Below the pieces are notes generated by a model. That model was not told the DNA's origin, made no database searches, and saw only the letters and a list, made by a program, of their open reading frames with translations. A DNA stretch of 43,831 nucleotides from assembly GCA_024230315.1 (NCBI GenBank), contig JAAERO010000444.1, forward strand, positions 1 to 43,831. The letters are read 5' to 3'. Origin of the DNA: Hyphomicrobium sp. (lineage in GTDB: Bacteria; Pseudomonadota; Alphaproteobacteria; Rhizobiales; Hyphomicrobiaceae). Below, piece after piece: positions 1 to 7,730 of this stretch. The translations under genes were made by a program, and so were the position numbers. Each line of letters opens with the position of its first letter. The stretch's first letter is position 1.

Positions 1-2
1 CA

Positions 3-164
3 TACGTCTCCACGGTATACATCCCCGCTAACCCCTCCCGATTCGGAAAAGATCAGCCTAGCCAGTGGCCGGCTTTTAAACCGCCACGCAGCTGCAATAA
101 GCCGCCGCTCCACTGGCCCAGTATTGCGCCGCCGTCTACAGTGAAGCCAGAGCGCGTTACTTGA
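3..164 (+). CDS. Possible 3' end of an unrecognised gene (cut by window edge)
   Basis: A reading frame stays open from the left edge to a TGA at 162-164, about 53 codons, proline-rich and ending in VKPERVT. I do not recognise it. The main support is position: the stop codon touches a hairpin followed by a T-run on the same strand, as expected at the end of a plus-strand gene that converges on coaA. A second frame is also open over most of this stretch, so the coding call is weak. Confidence 0.25.
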   Translation, partial: YVSTVYIPANPSRFGKDQPSQWPAFKPPRSCNKPPLHWPSIAPPSTVKPERVT

Positions 165-195
165 TGGGCCGCCCCCCCAGGCGGCCCCATTTTTT
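164..195 (+). terminator. Intrinsic terminator, plus strand
   Basis: GGGCCGCC at 166-173 pairs with GGCGGCCC at 180-187. The stem is followed by CA and a run of six T at 190-195. The T-run is on the plus strand only, so it mainly stops transcription entering from the left edge. It ends inside the coaA stop codon at 194-196. Confidence 0.6.
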
Positions 196-1147
196 ACAGC
201 TTGCGCAAAGCTACCGATTCCACGTGGTGGTCGGCACTCTTTCTCAAAATCAGCCCCGCGCGTTGCCGTGTCGGAAGAATGTGCTCCTCCAAATTTTTCA
301 GGTTGATCGTGTTCCAGATCTCTGTTGCCCGCACGTAGGCATCGTCTTGCGACAGGTTCGCATACTGGTGAAAGTATGCTCCTGGATCGCGAAAGGCTGT
401 ACTGCGTAGACGCATGAAGCGCATCACGTACCAATCGCGGATCACATATGGCTCAGCGTCAAGGTAGATCGAGAAGTCGAAGAAGTCCGACACGAACGGA
501 ATGGCCTCGCCACCACGCGGCATGGTCGCCGGCTGCAGCACGTTGAGACCCTCCACAATCAGGATGTCGGGCGACTCGATGACCGTCGTTTGATCTAACA
601 AGATGTCATAGTGAAAGTGCGAATAGACCGGCACCTCGACGCGCTTCACGCCCGACTTCACGTCGGCGAGAAAATTGAGCAGCCGCGCCGTATCGAAGCT
701 CTCAGGGAAACCCTTGCGATTCATGATCTGCCGGCGCTCGAGTTCCGCATTCGGCAAGAGGAAGCCGTCTGTCGTGATCTGCTCGACTCGGGGATGGTCG
801 GGCCACCGCGCCAACAGCGCCTTTAAGACACGCGCAGTCGTGCTCTTGCCGGCGGCAACAGATCCCGCAACACCAAGGATAAACGGGACTTTTCCGTCGT
901 CGCGGCTGAGGAACTTCGAGGTCACCGCATGCAATTGCTGCGAGGCGGCCACATAGAGATTGAGAAGGCGCGACATCGGAAGGTAGATCTCTTCGACCTC
1001 CGCAACCGACAGTTCCTCAATGATTCCCGAGAATTGCTCCAGCTCGCTTTCGAGCAATGTCATCGGTGTGTCTGCACGCAGCCGCGACCACTCCTCGCGA
1101 TCGAACACGCGATAGGGTGAATATTGCAGATTGGCGGGATAGGACAT
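194..1147 (-). CDS. coaA: Pantothenate kinase, type I (CoaA)
   Basis: Phosphorylates pantothenate with ATP, the first and usually rate-setting step of coenzyme A synthesis in the cytoplasm. The 317-residue length is normal for the bacterial CoaA family. A P-loop, GSVAAGKS, lies at residues 95-102, followed by the family's DGFLLPN segment and the YDIL and EGLNVLQ motifs. hisE lies 51 bp upstream on the same strand, so the two may be co-transcribed; a hisE-coaA pair is common in Hyphomicrobiales. Here the rest of the his operon is not next to it. coaE, the last enzyme of the same pathway, is 15 kb away on the other side of the putative origin. Confidence 0.97.
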   Translation of the reverse strand: MSYPANLQYSPYRVFDREEWSRLRADTPMTLLESELEQFSGIIEELSVAEVEEIYLPMSRLLNLYVAASQQLHAVTSKFLSRDDGKVPFILGVAGSVAAGKSTTARVLKALLARWPDHPRVEQITTDGFLLPNAELERRQIMNRKGFPESFDTARLLNFLADVKSGVKRVEVPVYSHFHYDILLDQTTVIESPDILIVEGLNVLQPATMPRGGEAIPFVSDFFDFSIYLDAEPYVIRDWYVMRFMRLRSTAFRDPGAYFHQYANLSQDDAYVRATEIWNTINLKNLEEHILPTRQRAGLILRKSADHHVESVALRKL

Positions 1148-1198
1148 GACGATTTGAAATCGCGTCGTGAGACGACCGGCGTTTAAGTTACATCACCG

Positions 1199-1519
1199 CT
1201 ACGTGCGGCTCGATTTTTCTTCCAGCCCCGACGTGCCACTGCGCCGCTCAAGAACGCTTAGCACGTCCTCAAGTGATACGCTGCGGCTCTCCAAGAGCAC
1301 TAAGAGATGATAGAGCAAGTCGGCCACTTCTTCCTTGAGTTTGTCTTCGCTTTCGCTCGTTGCCGCGATGACCGTCTCGATCGCTTCTTCACCGAACTTC
1401 TTGGCGCATCCTGCCGGGCCAGCATCGAGAAGTTGCCGGGTGTAAGAGGAACCGCTTGCGGTGGCGGTGCGACGCGCGCGGATCGTCGCGGCCAGGCACT
1501 CTAAAGTATCATTGCTCAT
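1199..1519 (-). CDS. hisE: Phosphoribosyl-ATP pyrophosphatase (HisE)
   Basis: Hydrolyses phosphoribosyl-ATP to phosphoribosyl-AMP in step two of histidine synthesis. The acidic motifs FGEEAIETVIAA and EEVADLLYHLLVLL are those of the all-alpha MazG-like NTP pyrophosphatase fold that binds magnesium. I chose the ATG at 1519 (MSNDTLE, 106 residues). An in-frame ATG 21 bp upstream would add MRPSRPA, which is not typical. The gene lies between parB and coaA on the minus strand. hisF, the usual upstream neighbour in this group, is absent from the window. Confidence 0.93.
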   Translation of the reverse strand: MSNDTLECLAATIRARRTATASGSSYTRQLLDAGPAGCAKKFGEEAIETVIAATSESEDKLKEEVADLLYHLLVLLESRSVSLEDVLSVLERRSGTSGLEEKSSRT

Positions 1520-1605
1520 GGCAGGTCTCGACGGCCGCACAGGGGCCTTGCTGCGCCCGGCTCATGCAGCAAAAGTGCCGCGCCGTCAAGAACTTATACC
1601 CACGA

Positions 1606-2487
1606 TCAGCCCCCGGAGCTGCCGACGAGCCGCATGCGAATGTAATCGAGCTGGTCGAAATTGCCGTACTTAATAATGAGGTTGCCGCTCTCGCCAGAGC
1701 CACGCTTGACCTCAACCTTCAAGCCGAGTGCTGCTGACAACTCGTTCTCGAAGGCGCGCGTGTCAGCATCCTTTTCACGCACGCTGCGCGTCGAGCCACC
1801 GCCATGGCCGACCTCATCGCTCCCCTGGGCCAATGCTTCAACCTGGCGCACGTTGAGGTCATGCTCGATGATGTGATGCGCCAATTCCTCGGCGTCATCG
1901 CGACCAATCAATGCTCGCGCATGACCAGCGGTCAGCTCGCTGTTTCTGACCATCGCTTGCACGCTCTCGGGCAGCTTCAGGAGCCGCAGCGTGTTGGCGA
2001 CGTGACTGCGGCTCTTGCCGATGATCTCGGAGAGCTGCTCCTGGCTGTAGTCGAAACGCTCGACCAGCTCGCGATAACCTGCCGCTTCTTCAATCGAGTT
2101 GAGGTCGGCACGCTGCACGTTCTCAATGATCGCAAGTTCGAGAACCTCTTTGTCATCGAGATCGCGCGCGATGACGGGAACCATGTGCAACCCCGCCTTT
2201 TGCGCCGCTCGCCAGCGCCGCTCACCGGCGACAATCTCATAGCCACCTGCAATCGGCCGCACGATAATCGGTTGCACCAGGCCTTTGTTGCGGATCGAGT
2301 CAGCGAGTTCGGCTAGTTCGTCGTCGCGGAAGTCTTTGCGAGGATTAAGCCGCCCCGGTTTCAAGTCCGCCGTGGCGACCAAACGCTGCTCGCCCTCCGG
2401 GGGAAGCACGGGCTGTCCCGGTGTTGGCTCCCCTATGAGCGAAGCCAATCCGCGTCCCAAACGGCTCCTTGCCAATGGTGCGTTCAT
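1606..2487 (-). CDS. parB: Chromosome partitioning protein ParB
   Basis: ParB is a CTP-dependent DNA clamp that loads at parS sites near the origin and drives chromosome segregation with ParA. The 293-residue chain has an Arg/Gly-rich N-terminus (RSRLGRGLASLIGE) of the kind that contacts ParA. It has the GERR CTP-binding motif at 88-91, ENVQRADLN at 122-130, and a helix-turn-helix (IGKSRSHVANTLRLL) at 156-170 that recognises parS. A C-terminal dimerisation region ends in IKYGNFDQLDYIRMRL. It lies 23 bp downstream of parA in the same operon, and two parS matches occur within 4 kb. Confidence 0.97.
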   Translation of the reverse strand: MNAPLARSRLGRGLASLIGEPTPGQPVLPPEGEQRLVATADLKPGRLNPRKDFRDDELAELADSIRNKGLVQPIIVRPIAGGYEIVAGERRWRAAQKAGLHMVPVIARDLDDKEVLELAIIENVQRADLNSIEEAAGYRELVERFDYSQEQLSEIIGKSRSHVANTLRLLKLPESVQAMVRNSELTAGHARALIGRDDAEELAHHIIEHDLNVRQVEALAQGSDEVGHGGGSTRSVREKDADTRAFENELSAALGLKVEVKRGSGESGNLIIKYGNFDQLDYIRMRLVGSSGG

Positions 2488-2510
2488 TGCGTGTCGTGCC
2501 TCTTGTTTCG

Positions 2511-3344
2511 TTAGGCGGCTTTGTACTGGCGCTCGCGTTCGATGATCTCGGTCGCAAGCTTGATATAGGCCTGACTCCCGGCGCAGTCGTAGTCATAGAG
2601 CAGGATTGGTTTGCCGTGCGACGGGGCTTCAGCCACCCGCGTGTTGCGGGGAATGATCGTCTCGTAGACCTTGGTGCCGAAGAAAGCGCGGACGTTCTCC
2701 GCGACCTCCCGCGACAACGACGTGCGCGCATCGTGCATCGTCAGCACAACACCCTGAATTTCGAGAGAGGGATTAAGCGTAGCGCGGATCTGGTCGATGG
2801 TGTCTTTGAGTTGGGAAATGCCTTCAAGCGCGAAAAACTCGCATTGAACCGGCACCAACACCGCATTTGCGGCCGTCATTGCGTTAAGTGTCAGGATGTT
2901 GAGAGACGGAGGGCAATCAATCAGCACGTAATTAATGGCCTCTTCCGGTGGCACCGTACGCTGCTGGACCAGAAGCTCGCTTAGCGCATCACGCAAGCGA
3001 AAGGCGCGGTTCTGGTCCGTGCCAAGCGTGGCGTCGATCCCAACCAAATCCGCATTGGCTGGCACCGCATACAGTCCTGGGACAGCCGTCGGCTGGCTTG
3101 ATTCGATTAAGGTGGCGGCCCCCGTCAGCACATCGAACGTTGTCTTTGAGCGCACGTCCCTATCGATGCCAAGCCCCGTAGACGCGTTGCCTTGGGCATC
3201 GAGATCGAGCACCAGCACCCGCTCATCAATCGACGCCAGAGCGGTGCCGAGATTGATTGCTGTCGTCGTCTTGCCCACGCCACCCTTTTGATTGGCGATG
3301 GCAAGGGTCCGGAGCCCAGAAGCTCCCATTGTCGCGCCCGTCAC
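2511..3344 (-). CDS. parA: Chromosome partitioning ATPase ParA
   Basis: A Walker-type ATPase that binds nucleoid DNA when ATP-loaded and pulls ParB-parS complexes apart. The deviant Walker A motif KGGVGKTT is at residues 20-27, and VLVLDLDAQGNAS and YVLIDCPPSL give the Walker A' and B regions. The start is a GTG at 3344, preceded by GGAGG eight bases upstream (within the end of the mnmG-rsmG gene) and only three bases beyond that gene's stop. An ATG at codon 6 is the alternative. Transcription is probably coupled to the mnmG-rsmG gene and parB, as in other alphaproteobacterial origin regions. Confidence 0.97.
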   Translation of the reverse strand: MTGATMGASGLRTLAIANQKGGVGKTTTAINLGTALASIDERVLVLDLDAQGNASTGLGIDRDVRSKTTFDVLTGAATLIESSQPTAVPGLYAVPANADLVGIDATLGTDQNRAFRLRDALSELLVQQRTVPPEEAINYVLIDCPPSLNILTLNAMTAANAVLVPVQCEFFALEGISQLKDTIDQIRATLNPSLEIQGVVLTMHDARTSLSREVAENVRAFFGTKVYETIIPRNTRVAEAPSHGKPILLYDYDCAGSQAYIKLATEIIERERQYKAA

Positions 3345-3347
3345 CGT

Positions 3348-5861
3348 TCAACCCTCCGCTTTGGCTCTCAACGCGCGAATTACGATAATTTGGCTGTCGT
3401 TGTCCGTCTGACTTGGACGCAGGTCAGCCAAGAAATTCCACTTCTGACGGGCCTCGCCAAGCTCCGCCTGTGCCTCGCGGCCCTTAAGAAAGAGGCCCAC
3501 GGTGGACTCTGAGAAGTAAGGTGCGGCCAGTTCAAGGAGCCGCGGCATCGGCGCCAGTCCCCGGGCCGTAATTACGTCGACAGGACCAACCTTATATTGA
3601 GTCGCAGCTTTCTCGATTCGCTCAGGATAGATGTCCACAGGCACCCCGGTCCGACGTCCGACTTCACCCAGAAAAGCGGCCTTGCGCGTATCGCTCTCTA
3701 GGAGGGTCATATGTGCGCCTTGCCGTTCGGCGAGCAGGATCGCAATAACCAGCCCGGGGAAACCCGCTCCGGAGCCCAAATCGAGCCACCGCTTGTCCCC
3801 AGCCTGTGCTATTTCGAGAATTTGGGCGGAATCGGCGAAATGGCGCGACCAAATGTGGTCGAGCGTACCGGGGCCCACAAGATTGATCGTCTTCTGCCAG
3901 CGCTTAAGCAGCGTTTCGTAGGTGCTGAGCCGCACCAGCGTTTCACGTGAAACAGAAAACAGCCGTGCAAAGTCTTCCGCACCACGGATCAACGCCGCTT
4001 TCCGGGCCGATTGCGCCTTGAGCTGTGCAAGGAGCAAGAGAAGCGCTGCTGGCGTCACGCCATCGATACGTGCCGCCTGAGCGAGCGTGGTCGGTCGGTG
4101 GCGCGTCAGTTTTTGGCGCACTTCGCTCGAAAGTCCTGGCAAGCTTCCAAAATCCAACTCAGGCGGTATGCGCAGGGCCTCGTCCTTGCGCAGGGCTTCC
4201 ACGTCAAGCTCCTGACGGCGCACGTAAGACGCATAGCGCGCATCGACTGCAATCTGAGCGGCGATTGCCGGTGCGATTTGTCCAATCTCCGGCCATATGG
4301 CCGCGAGCCGGCTAAGCTCGACATTGGGCAGCGCCAGCAAATCGAACGCGCTGCGGCGGCGCCCATCCTTTTTGACGTCGATGCCGCGCCGACCAGCCTC
4401 GGTCGGCGTGAGCGTCAACGATCGCAACATCGCAGTGGCCTCGCTGAGCTTCACTGCCTTGACCTCAAACGCCTGCCGTCGCGGTTTGCCGACACAGCCC
4501 AAAGCGATCCCCTGCGGCGTCAGCCGCTGATCGGCATTGTCTGCGCGCAACCGCAGCCGGTACTCGGCGCGTGAGGTGAACATGCGATAGGGCTCGCTTA
4601 CCCCACGAGTGACGAGATCGTCGATCATGACACCCAGATAGCTGTCCGCCCGCGATAAAATGAAATCCTTGTCCGAGCCGCCGGCGGCGAGGGCGGCGTT
4701 GATCCCTGCGGCGATCCCTTGTGCGCCCGCCTCTTCGTACCCCGTGGTGCCGTTGATCTGGCCTGCGAGATACAACCCGGGCAGCTCCTTCACCTCCAAA
4801 GCAAGCGACAGCTCTCGCGGGTCCACATAGTCGTACTCGATGGCGTACCCGGGCCGCTTGATGACTGCCCTCTCCAGGCCCGAAATGGTCCGCACAAAGG
4901 CCTCTTGTACGTCGGCGGGAAGCGAGGTCGAGATCCCGTTGGGATAAATGGTCTCGTCGTCGAGACCCTCCGGCGCGAGAAACACCTGATGTGCACTCCG
5001 GTCGGCAAAGCGGACCACCTTGTCCTCAATCGACGGGCAATAACGCGGGCCCGTGCTTTCGATCTGGCCTGAGTAAATGGCCGACCGGGCCAGGTTGGCG
5101 CGGATGATCGCGTGCGTCTCCGGCGATGTTCGCGTGATCGCGCAGGCAATCTGAGGCGTGGTGATCCGCTCCGTCAGAAACGAGAATGGTACCGGCGGAT
5201 CGTCGCCCGGCTGTAACTCCAACCCCTCCCAATCGACTGAGGAGGCCTTCAGACGTGGCGGGGTCCCCGTTTTTAGGCGTCCAAGTTGTAGCCCCAATGC
5301 GTAAAGCCTTTCGGACAGCTTGAGCGCCGGCGCTTCGCCGGATCGCCCTGCCGGGATCTGTTGCTCGCCGAGGTGAATAAGGCCGTTGAGGAATGTGCCC
5401 GTTGTCAGCACCACGGTCCGGGCACCGAGGCGCCGCCCGTCGCCGATCAGAACGCCGGCCACGCGGCCATCAACGACGATCAGATCCTCCACGCCGCCTT
5501 CCACCACCGAAAGGTTGTCTATCGCACTGATCTCTGCCTGGATCGCCTGGCGATAGAGCTTGCGGTCGGCTTGCGCGCGCGGCCCGTGGACCGCAGGCCC
5601 TTTTGAGCGATTCAGAAGACGGAATTGGATGCCGGCCACATCGGTGACACGCCCCATGAGACCGTCGAGGGCATCGATCTCGCGCACAAGATGTCCCTTG
5701 CCGAGCCCTCCAATGGCAGGGTTGCAGGACATCTCTCCCACGGTCGCGAAGGTATGCGTTACGAGCGCCGTCATCGCGCCCATGCGTGCAGCGGCCGCCG
5801 CGGCCTCGCACCCGGCGTGGCCGCCGCCCACAACAATCACATCGAAGGTCTTATCGTGCAT
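3348..5861 (-). CDS. mnmG-rsmG: Fused tRNA uridine modification protein MnmG and 16S rRNA methyltransferase RsmG
   Basis: One continuous 837-codon frame carries two normally separate proteins. Residues 1 to about 623 are MnmG (GidA). It has the FAD-binding [10 protein letters not shown] at 12-21, RYCPSIEDK with the conserved cysteine, and [12 protein letters not shown]. With MnmE it makes the 5-carboxymethylaminomethyl group of tRNA wobble uridine 34. Residues from about 624 to 837 are RsmG (GidB), which methylates N7 of 16S rRNA G527. It has VSRET at 637-641, [12 protein letters not shown], and the SAM-binding [11 protein letters not shown]. Neither half is truncated. There is no stop between them, and no ATG or GTG at the junction. 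A TTG at 3990-3992 (codon 624) could start RsmG alone but has no clear ribosome binding site. parA follows after three bases. Confidence 0.93.
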   Translation of the reverse strand: MHDKTFDVIVVGGGHAGCEAAAAAARMGAMTALVTHTFATVGEMSCNPAIGGLGKGHLVREIDALDGLMGRVTDVAGIQFRLLNRSKGPAVHGPRAQADRKLYRQAIQAEISAIDNLSVVEGGVEDLIVVDGRVAGVLIGDGRRLGARTVVLTTGTFLNGLIHLGEQQIPAGRSGEAPALKLSERLYALGLQLGRLKTGTPPRLKASSVDWEGLELQPGDDPPVPFSFLTERITTPQIACAITRTSPETHAIIRANLARSAIYSGQIESTGPRYCPSIEDKVVRFADRSAHQVFLAPEGLDDETIYPNGISTSLPADVQEAFVRTISGLERAVIKRPGYAIEYDYVDPRELSLALEVKELPGLYLAGQINGTTGYEEAGAQGIAAGINAALAAGGSDKDFILSRADSYLGVMIDDLVTRGVSEPYRMFTSRAEYRLRLRADNADQRLTPQGIALGCVGKPRRQAFEVKAVKLSEATAMLRSLTLTPTEAGRRGIDVKKDGRRRSAFDLLALPNVELSRLAAIWPEIGQIAPAIAAQIAVDARYASYVRRQELDVEALRKDEALRIPPELDFGSLPGLSSEVRQKLTRHRPTTLAQAARIDGVTPAALLLLLAQLKAQSARKAALIRGAEDFARLFSVSRETLVRLSTYETLLKRWQKTINLVGPGTLDHIWSRHFADSAQILEIAQAGDKRWLDLGSGAGFPGLVIAILLAERQGAHMTLLESDTRKAAFLGEVGRRTGVPVDIYPERIEKAATQYKVGPVDVITARGLAPMPRLLELAAPYFSESTVGLFLKGREAQAELGEARQKWNFLADLRPSQTDNDSQIIVIRALRAKAEG
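3939..3954. promoter_or_regulatory. parS: parS site inside the rsmG coding sequence
   Basis: CGTTTCACGTGAAACA matches the ParB-binding consensus TGTTTCACGTGAAACA at 15 of 16 positions, with a 14-bp perfect palindrome core. On the minus strand the same bases encode residues 636-641 (S-VSRET), a conserved RsmG motif. It lies about 1.5 kb from parB, its cognate gene. Confidence 0.9.
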
Positions 5862-6305
5862 TCAGCATACCGATCTCTTCATCCGGGTTAGAATAGTAGC
5901 AGTGACCGCTCCATGTGCTCCAGGTCCCTGACGGGCCTCCGCCGCCCTGGCTAAGTGAACGATGCCCTCAGCAAGCGGCGCGCCATGATGAGCTACGGCG
6001 GGGAAAGCCCAATATTCGCCCATAACCTGCTCTATCAGGGCGGTATCGGACGTTCCCAGCCTCGTGCACATCAGGAACAGACCCTGGGATGCCCAATTCA
6101 CCGAAGATGCCCATGTCACTGAATAAGAAGACCTCGCCCGCCCAATCGACGATGGCCCCCTGCGCTCGTGAAGACTTAGCGTCACCAACACGCGACACGA
6201 CCGAAACCAAGGCCGGATCCACACCGGCGAATTGGCAAGTGCAGATTGCGACCGCCTTGCGCGAATCGACCGTCGAGGGGCAAGAGCGACCCAAATAACG
6301 ATCAA
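5862..6305 (-). pseudogene. Frameshifted remnant of an unrecognised gene between mnmE and mnmG
   Basis: Between mnmE and mnmG there is no intact gene. Two overlapping minus-strand frames each look protein-like over only part of their length. The upstream frame (from 6336) reads plausibly up to about FGELGIPG near 6090. The other frame reads plausibly after that, through EYWAFPAVAHHG and EGIVHLARAAEARQG. Joining them needs a frame change near 6060-6100. I do not recognise the product. The HHG and adjacent helix-like segment recall the end of an HDOD/HD-type domain, but this is only a resemblance. It could also be ordinary non-coding DNA. Confidence 0.35.
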
Positions 6306-6307
6306 TC

Positions 6308-6323
6308 GGTTTCACGTGAAACA
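6308..6323. promoter_or_regulatory. parS: Second parS site, downstream of mnmE
   Basis: GGTTTCACGTGAAACA matches the parS consensus at 15 of 16 positions, with the same 14-bp core palindrome as the site at 3939. It lies just past the mnmE stop codon, outside any clear gene, about 2.4 kb from the first site and 3.8 kb from parB. Confidence 0.9.
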
Positions 6324-6332
6324 ACCGGGCTG

Positions 6333-7667
6333 TCACTTTCCAATGCAGAACCGGCTAAAGACCTGACCCAGCAGATCCTCGACATCGACTCGGCCAGTGA
6401 TGCGGCCCAGCGCATACGTGGCGCGGCGCAGATCTTCAGCACGCAATTCGATTTCCCCTGGCACCGACGACAAAAAAGTGTCCAGGGACGCAAGACACGT
6501 CGATAGATTTTCTCGATGGCGCGCCCGAGTAATCGGAGGCGCCTCCACGTCTCCGATCCTTTCGCGAGCCAAGCTGGCGAGCCGACCTGAAAGGCCGTCT
6601 ATTCCAGCCCCTGTCTTTGCCGAGATTGCTAGCCCATTGCAACAAGTCTTGCTGGCATTCAGTAGATCAATCTTGTTTGCGACATGCAGGACGCCCTCCC
6701 CACGATCAGCAATTTCCCCCGGAGGTTTGACTTCTGGCACCGTCGCATCGCTCAACCAAATGACGAATTCGGCATCGCGCGCGCTCGCCAATGTGCGGCG
6801 CACCCCTTCGCGCTCAACTGAGCCCTCCTGGGCGTCGCGAATGCCGGCCGTATCCGAAATAACGACAGGCAACCCCTCCAGGTCGAGGCGAACCTCGATG
6901 ACATCGCGTGTTGTTCCCTCCTCCTCTGAGACGATCGCTGCATCACGCCGAGCAAGGGCATTCAGGAGGCTTGATTTGCCGACATTAGGTGCGCCCGCCA
7001 AGACGACCCGGAAGCCTTCGCGCAGAATCTCGCCGCGGTTTCCATCCTCAAAATGCGCGGCAATGGCCGCACGTAGATTTCTGGCGAGTTCATGCGAGCG
7101 ATCAAGAGCGACGTTGGCAACATCGAGTTCGTCGCTAAAGTCAATTGCGGTTTCGACGAGTGATGATGCCTCAATCAGTTGACTGCGCCAGCCATCGTAA
7201 AGAGATGACAGCGCCCCGCTCATCTGACGTAGCGCCTGTCGCCGTTGTGCCTCTGTTTCCGCATCGACGAGGTCGGCGCGGGCTTCGGCTTGTGCCAGAT
7301 CGATCTTGCCGTTCTCAAAGGCTCGGCGGGTGAACTCGCCTGGTTCCGCCAGCCGGCACCCTGGCAAACTCCCAATGGCCGATAGCACGCTGCGCACTAT
7401 GGCTGTCCCGCCATGAACGTGAAATTCGGCGATGTCCTCGCTGGTGTCGGTCTTCGGCCCTGCGAGCCATATGATGACACCCTGATCGAGCGTCTCGCCG
7501 CTTTCAGGATGCCGTATGCGCCGTACTCCGCTCATGCGATCGATCGGACGCGGCGGTGCCATTTGATCTATGACGGCACCGGCGCGCGTTCCCGACACAC
7601 GCACCACAGCAATGGCAGCGCGCCCAGGTGCGCTGGAAAGCGCAAAGATCGTCGGTCGGTCGCCCAT
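6333..7667 (-). CDS. mnmE: tRNA modification GTPase MnmE (TrmE)
   Basis: A GTPase that works with MnmG to modify the wobble uridine of certain tRNAs using a tetrahydrofolate one-carbon unit. The 444-residue chain has the N-terminal folate-binding domain (FALSSAPGRAAIAVVRVSG, GGTAIVRSVL). The inserted G domain has P-loop GAPNVGKSS at 225-233, SDTAGIRD (G3) and NKIDLL (G4). The C-terminus is FCIGK, the conserved cysteine motif needed for catalysis. Its partner MnmG is encoded 470 bp downstream on the same strand. A parS site lies directly after its stop. Confidence 0.97.
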   Translation of the reverse strand: MGDRPTIFALSSAPGRAAIAVVRVSGTRAGAVIDQMAPPRPIDRMSGVRRIRHPESGETLDQGVIIWLAGPKTDTSEDIAEFHVHGGTAIVRSVLSAIGSLPGCRLAEPGEFTRRAFENGKIDLAQAEARADLVDAETEAQRRQALRQMSGALSSLYDGWRSQLIEASSLVETAIDFSDELDVANVALDRSHELARNLRAAIAAHFEDGNRGEILREGFRVVLAGAPNVGKSSLLNALARRDAAIVSEEEGTTRDVIEVRLDLEGLPVVISDTAGIRDAQEGSVEREGVRRTLASARDAEFVIWLSDATVPEVKPPGEIADRGEGVLHVANKIDLLNASKTCCNGLAISAKTGAGIDGLSGRLASLARERIGDVEAPPITRARHRENLSTCLASLDTFLSSVPGEIELRAEDLRRATYALGRITGRVDVEDLLGQVFSRFCIGK

Positions 7668-7730
7668 GGTTTGGTGTACTCGTAGTGAGGAGCGTCGTCT
7701 ATTGACTCAATGGTCGCTCCGGAGCGTGAA

